Shown: one piece after another, positions 1 to 10,241 of the stretch
Layout: the number at the start of each line of letters is the position of its first letter
Numbering within the stretch: the first letter of the stretch is position 1
Source of the DNA: Acanthamoeba castellanii str. Neff
Taxonomy: Eukaryota; Discosea; Longamoebia; Acanthamoebidae
Assembly: GCF_000313135.1 (NCBI RefSeq)
Contig: NW_004457245.1
Span: forward strand, 105,710 to 169,709
Direction: 5' to 3'
Length of the DNA stretch: 64,000 nt
The notes under the pieces: model-generated
The model's input: only the letters and a program-made list of their open reading frames with translations
The model's database searches: none
What the model was told of the DNA's origin: nothing
Position numbers and translations under genes: made by a program

Positions 1-515
1 TCCCGCCATTTCTGCATCTCCATCTTCTTCATCTTTGCGTAGTGCGATTGCCTTCTGGATATCTGCGGTCAAGTCGAGGGCGTGGCCTTCGATGTAAGCC
101 TCTTGATCGAGGAGGCGAGCGATGGGCTCATGGAATACGCCGAATGAGGAGCGGCTTGTCGGGAGGCCCACGAATGCGCGGTGCGGATTGCCGCCCTTGG
201 TCCTGCCAGTCTGGGCATCGACGAAGGGGTCGGGTTCCTTCACGATCCTCTCCGCAAGGACCATTCGATCGATCGAATCGTTGGTCAGCTTGCTTCCATT
301 TCCCCATTTCGGGTGATTGAGGACCCAGGAGAGGAACATCGACGTCGCCGTGACTTCACAGCCCGTGGGCAGGGCCGGGTACTGGCACACCGGTTCAATC
401 TCGATCTACACCCCAAGAAATGACACACATTCCCATTCTTCAATAATGAAATCGTTTTCATTAATCGCCACAATTGGGCTTCGTGTAGTCTACATACCCA
501 TCTTTCATCCTCCAT
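1..515 (-). CDS. C39-like peptidase family protein, partial (3' end beyond left edge)
   Basis: Seen: reading leftwards, a short first exon (498-515, encoding MEDERW) is followed by a 92-base intron with a GTATGT donor and a TAG acceptor (406-497). The second exon from 405 stays open to the window edge. It encodes the motif PALPTGCEVTA, then MFLSWVLNHPKWG, LAERIVKEPDPFVD and HRAFVGLP. Known: the pattern Q-x-P-x-L-P-T-G-C-E-V-T-A followed by a KEPDPF-like block and a GFVG-like block marks the peptidase C39-like family (C39_2 type), where the Cys of TGCE is the nucleophile. That family is best known from bacteria and is mostly secreted. Oddities: the short first exon carries no obvious signal peptide, so the true start could lie elsewhere. 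The catalytic His and Asp would lie beyond the edge. Bacterial ancestry is possible, but the predicted intron says the gene has been domesticated. Confidence 0.6.
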
Positions 516-622
516 TCGTGCACTTACTTAGGCCGAGATACGCTCCTTGTTCTTTGTTCTTTGTTGTTGTTGTCCCGTTTCGATCGCCAGCCTTCACTTT
601 CGTTCTTCGCTTTTGCGATCTC

Positions 623-2340
623 TTAGCTGAGGGCCGAGTGCTGCTTGCCGTAGGCCGGGTAGTTCTGGTTCAGCCACTCGCCCAGCTGTGCGCTCAAGTC
701 CAAGCCGTACGGGATCTGATACGCGGCGCGTGCGGAGACATCATAAGCCGCGTGTGTCGTGTCGTGTGCGGTCTTGTGTGCGGTCTTGTGTGTGCGGTCT
801 TGTGTGTGCGTGTCGTGCGGACGTACGGGATTGGAGTTGGAGGGGAAGACGCAGAAGAAGCGGGTTGTGACCAGGTCCTCGTTGCCCACCACGTAGTGCG
901 GGTTAGGCTGCCCGTCCAGCGTCTGGTCCTTGACAACTGTTGCGACGCGCCCACCCCCCGCGTTTAGCATCACACCGCATCACACCGCACACAACGCGAC
1001 ACGCACGCGATTTACGACGGGTGGTGGTGGTGGTGGGAACGCACTCTCACAAATGGCGACGGCCTGGAGGTTTTGGTTGTAGAGCCGCGAGCCCTTCCAG
1101 CTGATCGACGACGTGCCCGCATAGTCTCGCGACGTATTGATGTCTGTGTGGGTGTACATCGGTGAGAGTCCAAGGTTGGAACGTCGTGTCGTGTCGTGCG
1201 GTGCCGTGCGGTGTCGTGTCGTGTCGTGTCGTGTCGTGTCGTGTCGTGTCGTGTCGTGTCGTGTCGTGTCGGTGTGATGAGGTGCGTACGTGGCGACAGG
1301 TAGATGCCGGAACCGTAGACGGCACCGCACGTCATCAGGTCGGTGTTGGACAAGTTACGAAGTCCACCACGCAAGATCGCATGCCTACCCGTCCGCCCGA
1401 CACATTTCCAATCGTTATTCCACCGCACACACCACAACCGCACGCGCCACACCACCGCACACACCCGCACACGCCGCACGTACCAGTTCTCGATGGCGGA
1501 GCCGTGGAAGGCCCAGACGGTCGGGTGCTGCTGCTTGTGGACGCGGAAGCGGGCCTCCTTCTCCGGCGAGTTGGAGAAGAGGAGGTACTGGTGCGGCGTC
1601 GCCATGTCCTGGACCTGCTTGTGCGGCGGCAGCTTCTGCAGGTGGGCCCGGTTGCTGCTCAGGATCCACCGCAGCATCCGGTACAGCCGCGGCTCCCTCG
1701 CCTCCAACATCGTCCGCAGCTCCCTGCACGCGTGTGTCATTTACATGCGCGCGGTGTGTGCGGTGGTGTGTGCGGTGAGTACCGCTCGTCGGAGGCGGCG
1801 AGGAGCATTTCGTCGACGGAGGGCATGGCGTCGAGTACGGCGGTGAGGCCGGCGTAGTCCTTGGTCATCGACGCGCGGTCGGTGATGAACTCCTCGGGGA
1901 ACGGCGACAGGATCTTGTCGCGGCGCGAAGAGGCGGCCGCGGCGTAGGTCATCGACACCATGAGGTCGACGTAGTCCGGGTCCTGCTTCATCTCGTAGAA
2001 CACCGACGCGCCGAGCCCCAGCTCTGCGAACCGGAACACGCACTTGTCCTCGCTGCACACCACCGGCTTCAACCCACTGCCACACACGACACACACCGTT
2101 AGCGCGCGCGCGTATGCGGTGCGTGCGGTGTGCGGTGTGCGTGTGTGTGCGGTGTGGTGCGGTGCGTACCTGGAGACGAGTCGCTTGTCGCACATGACGC
2201 AGAAGTTCATGCAGTTGCGGATGCGGGAGAGCAGGTAGTACATGAGGATCGCCAGGAAGTTGTTGTTCCGCACCTTCTCCTCCATTCCCTCCTCGTTCTC
2301 CCCCACCACCATCGTCGTCGTCGTCTTCTTCTCCTCCACT

Positions 2341-2373
<33 letters not shown>

Positions 2374-5300
2374 ACCTTGCCCTTGCCCTTCTTATCCACG
2401 ACAAACACCGAAGCGCGCAGGTAGTCGCTGATGGCCGACACCACCTCCTTCTCGCCCTTCTCCTTGCCCTTGCCCGCGTCGGCGTCGGTCGTGTCGGTGG
2501 CGGGGTCGGCCTGGGGCGGCTCGGGCGACTGCTGGCGACCGTCGACGTCCTCCCACTGCACGCCGCACTCGGCGAGGAGTGCGATGGCCCGCTCCACGTT
2601 GTTGCGCGTGTGCTCGAGCGCGTAGATGGCCGCCAGCTGGTCGTACCCCGACGCTGCATTCACGACACACGACACACGACACGACACGACACACACAGTT
2701 GTGAGCAACCGCACACGACACACGACACGCATACGACCACCGCACACGGTAGGTACCGATCATCTTCTTGATGGCGATGGTGCGCTCCTGCAGCTTGGCG
2801 GCCTCGGCTTCGAGCTCCTCGGGCGTGAGCTCCTTCTCCGCCGCGGGCTCGTCTTCCGCGGCCGCGGGTTCGGCCGACTTCTCTTCCTCCTCCTCCTCAC
2901 CCTCCGGCTTCCACATCGCCTGACACTTGGTCTTCTTGCTCGGACCACAGTCGCTGCACGACACGACACACGCGGCACGACACGACACGCGCTGATTTCA
3001 GGGAGAGCACCGAAAGGAGGTGGCAGCGCAGTGCAGGCCCGGCGTGTACCAGTAAAAGAGGCCGGGGGGTTTGGGCATCAACTCGTGGCCCGCGTGGCAC
3101 ACTGCACGCAAACGAGCGCACGAAATCAACAGAGTGAGCTCGTCATCGCAACGCAAGTTGTCGCGTGTCGTGTCGTGTGTGTGTGTGTGTGGTGTGTGGT
3201 GTGTGTGTGTGTGTGTGTGCGTCGTGTGCGTCGTGTGTCGTGTGTGTGTGTGTGTGGCGTGCGCGTGTGTGTGTCGTGTGTATACCCTTGACGCAGCTCA
3301 TGCAGCAGCCCTGGCCCTGGTCCAGGCCGCACGTGCGACACTCGAACCACCGCTGCTGCGCGTACGTGGTGCCTGGCCAACCCAACCCATCGTGTGTCGC
3401 GTGTCGTGTCGTGTCGTGTCGTGACATGCGTGTCATGCGTGTGTCGTGAGCGATAGGGATCCATGGAGCGCGGGCCCGTCTGCAGGAGGGTACCTGTGGC
3501 GGAAAAGGTGCACACTTGTCGATTGAGCGCGTCGGCCACGGTCGAGGGCTTCATCTGCGGCGAGCCGTGGGAGGGCGGCGATCGAACATTAGGGCGCCCG
3601 CCGGGCGGGTGGGTGGGTGGGCGGGTAGAGGTGGAAGGGGAGCGAGGGCGGGGAAGAGGTAGTCGAGGAGGCGGGAAAGGGCGACGTACGCTGCTCATCT
3701 GCGGAGGGGACCATGTGGCTTGACACGGCGTGCCGAGGGTTCCGTCGCCACAGTCGCTATGATGTGCGCGTGCGTCCAGTCCGTCAGGGCAGCATTCGAG
3801 CAGATTCCATGTGCGTGCATGCGTGTGCGCGTGCGGTGCATGTGTGTGCGTGTGTGTGTCGTGCGTGGCAGTGAGTACCAGTAGAAGTTGCTTGCTCCCT
3901 GCGACACGAGGTTGTGCCCGGAGTGGCACACTACGCGCAACAGAAGAATTAATGATAATAATATATTGATATAAAACAATGAACAATGAACAATGAACAA
4001 TACTAAATACTAATAATATAAGATATTAAGATATTTGTGGCCAAAACATCTACCTTTAGCGCATGCCGGACAGCAGCCCTGGTTGCCGCCGTCGGGCGTG
4101 CACGTGAGACACTTGTACCACACCTGAGGGACGTAGCTCCGACCTGCACCGATCGGCGCACGCGCAACAGCACGACACGCACGGCACGCGCAACAGCACG
4201 ACACGCACGCAAGGCGACAACCGGTTGAACGAGAGCGGCGTCAATGAGGTATGGCACACAAGGTGCATACCGCTGATGATGTAGGAACAAAGGTTGCGCG
4301 CGAGGGCGTCGCTGTAGGTGGTGGGCGGCGTGGAGGGCTGGGCAACGGGCGGCATCGGTGCCACGGGGGCCGGAGGAGGCTTCGAAGCGGCCTGCGACTT
4401 CACAACCACCGCAGCCGCCTGGTCGTCTCTTTAGAAACACGCCGCACACGCACACGCACACGCACACGCACACGCGCACGCGCACGCGCACGCACACGCA
4501 CACGCACACGCACAACGCAACACGCGTGTTGGTGGTACCTCGACTTCGTGCTGGGTGATCTTTTCGCGGATGCCGGCGAGCACGGCGGCCGAGTCGAAGC
4601 GCAGCGGCCAGTACTGCTGGAGGAACTGGTACGTGATCTCGGCCAGCTGCGGGCGCATGCGGAAATTGGGATTCTCGTCCTGCTCCACCTTCACGCTGGG
4701 CAACTGTCGTGTCGTGTCGTTGTGTGTGTCGCGTGAGTCGTGTCGTTGTGTGTGTCGCGTGAGTCGTGTCGTGCGGTGGCGGGTGGAAGCTTAGGATTGC
4801 GGGCGAGAAATGTGAAGCACGTACGTAGGAAGAGCGGAGGTAGTCCTCCTGGAAGGTCAGCGTCACGGTAATCGGTCGGTCCCTGGTTTAAAGAAAAGAA
4901 AGGAAAGGAAATAAGAAAGGAAACAAATAAGAAGGTGAGCGATGCCGGGTGGTTCGAGAACGTACTTGAGGATGCCCAGGGCAAAGGCCATCTCCTCCTG
5001 GAGGAACGAGGGCTCGAGGAAGATCACCACCTCATTCAACTCGCGCAGCAACTGTCGTCCCACAACCACCATGTTCAGGGAACACGACACACGACACATG
5101 CACACAAGCACACACGCACACGACACACGCACACACTCGCGTGAAGGGAGGGGGAAAGAGTGTACGTGGATGGAGTAGGCGCCGAAGATCTTCTGGACTT
5201 GCTTGGTGTGGAGCTCGAGCGGGTCGTTCTTGTTGCGCACGAAGAAGTAGCCCTCGTTGTCCCAGTCGTCGTAGTCGCCGTCGGCGGCGGCGGTGGTAGT

Positions 5301-7953
5301 CGGCGTCTCGGAGGTCTCTATCTCGCCCACCTCCTCCTCATAATCCTCCTGCCACCATCAGGTCAGTGTGTGCGTGTGTGTGTGCGTGTGCGTGCGTGTG
5401 CGTGTGCGTGCGTGTGCGTGTGCGTGTGCCGTGGTGCGTGTGCCGTGGTGCGTGTGCGTACGGTGTGGGGCACGTAGAGGGATGCAGTGAGCCACGCCGA
5501 TCGGTTGAGCGCTCGGCCGCCACCGTTCACGTTGGACGCGGTGAGCAGTCCACGGCCCGCGGCCGATTGCGCCAAGCCAGCGCGACCTGCATTGTTGAAC
5601 TTGCGCTCATAGTCTGGTGTGTGCGTGTGCGATGCGTGTGCGGTTTGTGCGTGAGTCAACAAAGTAACGGTGTATTGTATAGGGGGGGGGGTGAGCGACG
5701 CACTGATGACGAAGAAGTTGACGATGTCGACGAGACCCTTGTGGCGGTTGGCCGCATACTCGTTACCGTAGTCGACGAACGCCGCGATGATGCCCTCCTT
5801 GAAATCGCCGAACGAGCCCTCCAGCTCCACCGTCGGCCTCTCCTCCGGGTAGCCCACTGCCATAATAATAAATATAAATATTATTTAATAATAATAAAAT
5901 CATCAGATTGTTAAAAAAACAATATAGTAAAATAATAAATAAATAAATAAATGTCAAATGGTAACGACCGCGAGAACGCACCAGGCAGGTGGAGGTTGAG
6001 GAAGATGCAGCGCTCGTCGCTGCTTCCCAGCTGCACTTCGAGAACACGCGTTGCCTCCACCCACTCCATACCTATCGTTGGTCGTGTCGTGTTGCGTGTC
6101 GTGTCGTGCCGTGTCGTGTCGTGCGTGTCGTGTCGCTTTCGTGTAAGAGGGTAAACGGAGAAAAGGGTTGGTTGGGTTGAGTGGAGCACGCACGGCGCAC
6201 GCAGGAGGTGTCGACGTCGTAGATCTCCTTGAGGTCGTGGATCTCCTTCTCGATCTTGCGCAGGCGCTTGGCCTGGAGCGCCTGCCGCAGCTTCTCGCGC
6301 TTGGCCTCCTCGGCCTCGGCCTCGCGGCCAGCCTGCGCCGCACTTCCTCCTCCTCCGCCCGCAGCTTCATCTCCTCCTCGGCCAGTCGCCGCTTCTTGGC
6401 CTCCTCCTCGCGCTGCTTCCACTGCGCCTCCTCGGCTTCGTCTTCGCTTTCGCTTTCGCTGCTGATGTCGTCCGTGCCCATGTCCGGGTCCGAGCCGGCC
6501 TCGGCCTCGGCCTCGTCGGCCTTGTCCTTGCCTTTGTCCTTGCCCTTGTCGTCTTCCTCGAGTGGCGCAACCGGCGCAGTCGCCTCGTCCTATATATCTT
6601 TGCATGAGACGCGACACGCGACACACGCACACACCGCACACACCGCACGCGCACACGCACGCTCACACGCACACGCACACACGCACACCCGGGGAAGGCG
6701 AGGCCGATGTACCTCGACGGCGGGGTGGGTTCCGGACTTGATGGATTCGGTGATGACCCATTCGTCGATGGCCAGGTCGAGGGCCGTCGCCTGTTTGACC
6801 AAGCTCGGCGGGGGCGCTTCCTCCTCCTCGTATTTGAGCTGTGTGTGATTGGTCGTTCGGTCAACATAGCGATGAGCATGCGTGTCGTGTCATGTGTGTC
6901 GTGTCATGCGTGTCGTTGGTCGTGTTGTGTGTGCCGTGTGTCGTGTGTCGTTGGTCGTGTCGTGTGGAAGACGTACGCCAGGGACGCCAAGAGTGATCTT
7001 GAGTCGGATTTCGCCGCTGACGCGCGCCTTCGGCGAGTTCTTCAACAGTGTGTACCATCTGCAGCGGTGACGTAGTGAGAAGCCGTCGTTTGTGCACAAG
7101 CCAAGCGTACCGCATCGCGTTGTAGTGAACATAGAAAGAAAATAGACAATATATGGACTATATAATAGACTATATATTGTCATATCAAGTACGTACTTGT
7201 CTACTGTGCGCTTGCCGTAGAATTCGGTCATCGGTAGCGACAAATGGCCCAGGAAATCGTCCCTGAAGTTGGGAAGATCACCATCGACACTGGTTAACCC
7301 ACACAAGCAAGGCCAGGCAGACGTGCAGCATACAACACACGACGCACACGATACGACACGACACGACACACACACACACACACACACACACGACACACGC
7401 TCGCACAGGGATCGATTGCCATTTGAGAACACGGAGAAGGGAAACGTACGAGAGGCCCACGAGCGCGCGGGTCTTGTGCTTGACCACGATGTAGAGGTAG
7501 TCGCCCAGCTTCGCCGGCAGGCTGTGTCGGTGCGAATTGTGAGCTTCCAAAAATAAAATAAAATAAAATAATAAAAAGGAAAAACAAAGAGAGAGAAAAT
7601 GACGTACAAGTCGAAGGTCTGGTTCCAGACGGGGTTGAGCGTCTTCTCGTGTACTCGCGACTTGGCCGTTTGGGAGCCGCCCAGCGTTATCTGCAATTAA
7701 TTTAAATAATTTATTTTTAATTAATAAAAACAACACATTTGATGAAGGAGTGGAAGGAGGGAGTACCATGCAGTAGGGAACGGAGCCGTTCGCGTTCTTG
7801 CCGTGGCCCTTCGCCGCAAGGTTACGGGCCTCGACCACTTTTATTTTCGATTTTGATGACAAAAAAAGTCAATTCAATTCCATTGTTGAAGATTTATGCG
7901 GGCGTACGTTGGACGGTCAGAAAGGACCCCTTGGGGAGAGGTTTGTCTTCCAT
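623..7953 (-). CDS. C2-RWD-UBR-PARP6/8-like mono-ADP-ribosyltransferase
   Basis: Start: ATG at 7951-7953 (MEDKPLPKGSFLTVQ), donor GTACGC, then an AG acceptor at 7838; the splice joins in phase into a C2 domain (VEARNLAAKGHGK, TLNPVWNQTF, GDYLYIVV). Next come an acidic/coiled-coil stretch (6.2-6.6 kb), an RWD-like domain (EKEIHDLKEIYDV, GYPEERPTVEL, 5.8-6.3 kb), and a block similar to the PARP6/8 N-terminus (FLEPSFLQEEMAFALGILKYV; LTFQEDYLRSSYLPSVKV). Two UBR boxes follow (WYKCLTCTPDGGNQGCC...CHSGHN...FYCDCGDG near 3.7-4.2 kb; WFECRTCGLDQGQGCC...CHAGHE...FYCDCG near 2.9-3.5 kb), then a UBA-like helical segment, a Cys pair region (CVMCDKRL, KPVVCSEDKC) and the ART catalytic domain (AFHGSAIENWY; YGSGIYLS). 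The H and Y of the NAD site are present; the terminal TRFFCVF fits mono-transferases. Spliced phases support one gene across the RWD/PARP junction (INYERKF; SLY-EDYEEE), although the donor there (GTGCCC) is weak. A one-base frame break lies near 6335. Confidence 0.72.
1211..1271. repeat. Intronic (GTGTC)n pentamer array, about 12 copies
   Basis: A perfect GTGTC/GACAC tandem in the intron of the PARP-like gene after the GSGIYLSP exon. It is the longest clean instance of the pentamer found in many introns of the window. Confidence 0.9.
4441..4516. repeat. Intronic (CACACG)n array
   Basis: CACACG/CGCACG hexamers fill an intron of the PARP-like gene just downstream of the exon encoding KITQHEVEVPP. 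Confidence 0.85.
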
Positions 7954-8269
7954 CTCGGTTCAGATTTGTGGTTTCAAAATGCGATCGTACTCCGTTTTGA
8001 GTTGTGCTGCGGCGTGTGACGGTGACCAGGTGCCGCGGTACCAATTTAGGTGAACATTTCTCGCATACTCTGCGGCCGTGTGCTGGGCGTGCGGTGTGCG
8101 TGTGCGGTGGTGCGTGTGCGGTGAGTGTGCCGTGTGCGGTGGTGCGCTTGAGGTGCATTCCGACCAACTAACCACCGGCTTAGACGTAATAGTATTGTTT
8201 TAGAAGTTACAACAGACACAGTACACCTCCCCATCTCCTCGTGGCACTACATAATCGAGTCCTCTCTTC
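7954..8269. other. Intergenic spacer between PARP-like gene and MAP kinase gene
   Basis: This 316-base stretch holds the 3' flank of the kinase gene and the 5' flank of the C2-PARP gene. It has a GTGTGCGG-rich simple-sequence patch around 8085-8145. No open frame in it resembles a known protein. Confidence 0.5.
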
Positions 8270-9945
8270 TTAATCCTTCTCTTTCTTTTCTCGCCTCTTC
8301 TTGGCACCCTTCTTCTTCTCTCGCTTCTTCTTGGACGCCTTCTTCTGTTCCTTCTTCTTTTTCTTGATGTCCGCGTAGAGCTCGTTCCTGTACTCCGTGG
8401 TGCCGCACTTCTTGTTGTCGTCGATCGAGATCTTGATCGTGTGCGGGCACGTCGGCTCCTCGCGGTCGTGGAACTGGGCCACGTACGGATGCAACAGGGC
8501 CTATGCCATATATATTGAGCCAACCCACGCCAGCCGTCAGCCAATTGCCAGCGGAGTACACATAAATTTACACTGCAACCAGCCAATCCGTAATTGTTAC
8601 CTCCTCGGCGCTGATCCGCTTGTCGGGGCTGAACTGCAGCAGACGCCTGAGGAGGCTCAGCGCCTCATCAGGGGCCGTCGGGTATATGTCCGACAGCGAG
8701 CTGTGTGTGTGTAGCATAGTGAGATTCATATGTTCTACAAGATGTACAGATTGTATGCGAAGCGAGGAAGTGTACCGGGGCTGGGAGGGGGGCAAGCTCT
8801 CCAGCATGTTGGCGGCGAAAGGGGACTTGATAGCCTCGATGTCCTCCGAGGTGGGCCGGCCGGTGACCTCGATGATGCGGTCGAGCTGGTTCATGGTGGA
8901 CGTGCCAGGGAACATGGGCTTGCCTCCCAGCAGCTCGCCTAGAATACAGCCGATCGACCACATGTCCACCCCCTTCGTGTACCTGCTCCCCACCCCCACC
9001 ATCAGATTAAGCTTTTCTTAAGGTGGCGCTGATGATGGTTAAGGTGGCGGCTGGCATGCGTACCGCTGAGAGCCGAGGAGGATCTCTGGCGCTCGGTACC
9101 AGCGGGTCGCCACGTAGTCGGTGAGGACGGGGTTCTCCACATCTTCGTTCTCCAGCGCCGCGATAGATCGCGCCAGCCCAAAGTCGGCCACCTTCATCAG
9201 ACACTCCGAGTTCAACAGCAGATTGCTCGGCTGCAATAATGGATGTGGTCACATGGGGAATCAGTTCTCTGCAAATGAGAAGAGTGAAATCTCGGTGTTC
9301 AAAGCACCTTCATGTCTCTGTGCAGGACGTCGCCAGAGTGCATGTACTTGAGGGCCTTGAGGAGTTGGTAGATGATGTACTGCTTGTGGACGTCTTCAAG
9401 AATCTTTGCTCGAATGACCTCATGCAAGTCAGTCTCTGCTCACACATCCCCCAACCGTGGCTGTTGTGAGTCAAAGCCCAAGGTGGCTCTGTGGCTGAGT
9501 TGAGGGGGGTACAAGGGCGCGGTACCCATGTACTCGAAGACCAGGTAGATATCACGGTCATTGTCGGCTTTGATCACCTTGAGCAACTTGATGATGTTCT
9601 CGTGTCCGCCCAACTCTTGTAAGAACATGATCTCCCTGTTTGGCATCTTTGAGGCTCCACCACCTTCCAGATCTGGCCTGGACGAAGAGACAGAGAGGGG
9701 GGCTACCTGAAGGTGCGCTGAGCATCGGTGGCGTTCTGAAAGGCATCGAAGATCTTCTTGAGAGCCACATCATTCCCGTTCTTCTTATCGAGGGCCTTCC
9801 ACACGATGCCATACGCCTGTAGACCCCCCCCCCTTTAAACACGATCGATCTTCCGTGTACGGAGGGTGGAAGTTCATACACCCTTGCCAAGCTTGGTGGC
9901 GATCTCGTAGCGCTTGAGCACATGCTTGTCGATGTCGTCACTCAT
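8270..9945 (-). CDS. MAP kinase, MAPK15/ERK7-8-like with TDY activation motif (copy 1, complete)
   Basis: A multi-exon serine/threonine kinase. Start ATG at 9943-9945 ([20 protein letters not shown], then GKGVYGIVWKA). Seen in order: glycine loop, ATP-site lysine ([11 protein letters not shown]), hinge [13 protein letters not shown], catalytic loop HRDMKPSNLLLN, DFGLARS, activation motif [19 protein letters not shown], then [16 protein letters not shown], and a lysine-rich tail ([19 protein letters not shown]) before the stop. The TDY dipeptide context plus [11 protein letters not shown] places it in the MAPK group; the CDK-like hinge and overall sequence are closest to ERK7/8 (MAPK15). The exon SAEE joins to [12 protein letters not shown] across an intron (donor GTAACA, acceptor GCATAG). 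A near-identical partial second copy lies at 18705-20214. Exons agree closely between copies, while introns differ by substitutions and indels. The basic tail is present only here because the second copy is cut by the N gap. Confidence 0.85.
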
Positions 9946-9979
9946 CTCCTTCCTCCTCCCGTGCTGAAGGATCAGACTG
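8438..9979. repeat. Segmental duplication, MAP-kinase block, copy 1
   Basis: This 1.54-kb block matches 18705-20248 nearly base for base. The right end of similarity is sharp: both copies share CTGAAGGATCAGACTG just upstream of the kinase start and then diverge completely. The left end of the second copy is set by the N gap, so the true extent of similarity on that side is unknown. Confidence 0.9.
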
Positions 9980-10241
9980 GGGCACTGTCAGTTGAGACCA
10001 AAAAGGTTACAAAGTCCCCTTTTAGGGTAAGAGACCCCCCGCACCAGGGACTTGAGTAGGCAGCTCTTCACGTGGCAGATGCTTACAAGAACCCTCCCTC
10101 AACACCATGAAGAGAAGCACCTAATGATAAGTATAAGAGTCTGAGAGGTATATCATCGGTGTGGTGCTCGTTGATCGTCTTGGTGTGGAGTTTTATTTTT
10201 GCTCATAAAGATGAAGGAAAAAGAAGCCAGATAGGGAGCGC
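9946..10241. other. Intergenic spacer, kinase 5' flank and GTPase 3' flank
   Basis: About 300 bases. The first 34 bases next to the kinase start are duplicated upstream of the second kinase copy; the rest is unique. The GTPase-gene side is AT-richer than the coding DNA. Nothing recognisable beyond that. Confidence 0.5.

Noticed and set aside
1290..1778. Arg/Ala/Thr-rich plus-strand frames opposite the PARP-like gene
   Set aside because: Antisense shadows of GC-rich exons; no start context, domain or splice evidence.
7735..7862. Start of the C2-PARP gene at 7862 (LSSKSKIKVVEARN)
   Set aside because: That codon is TTG with an in-frame TGA just upstream. The spliced start at 7953, joining MEDKPLPKGSFLTVQ in phase to VEARN, is better.
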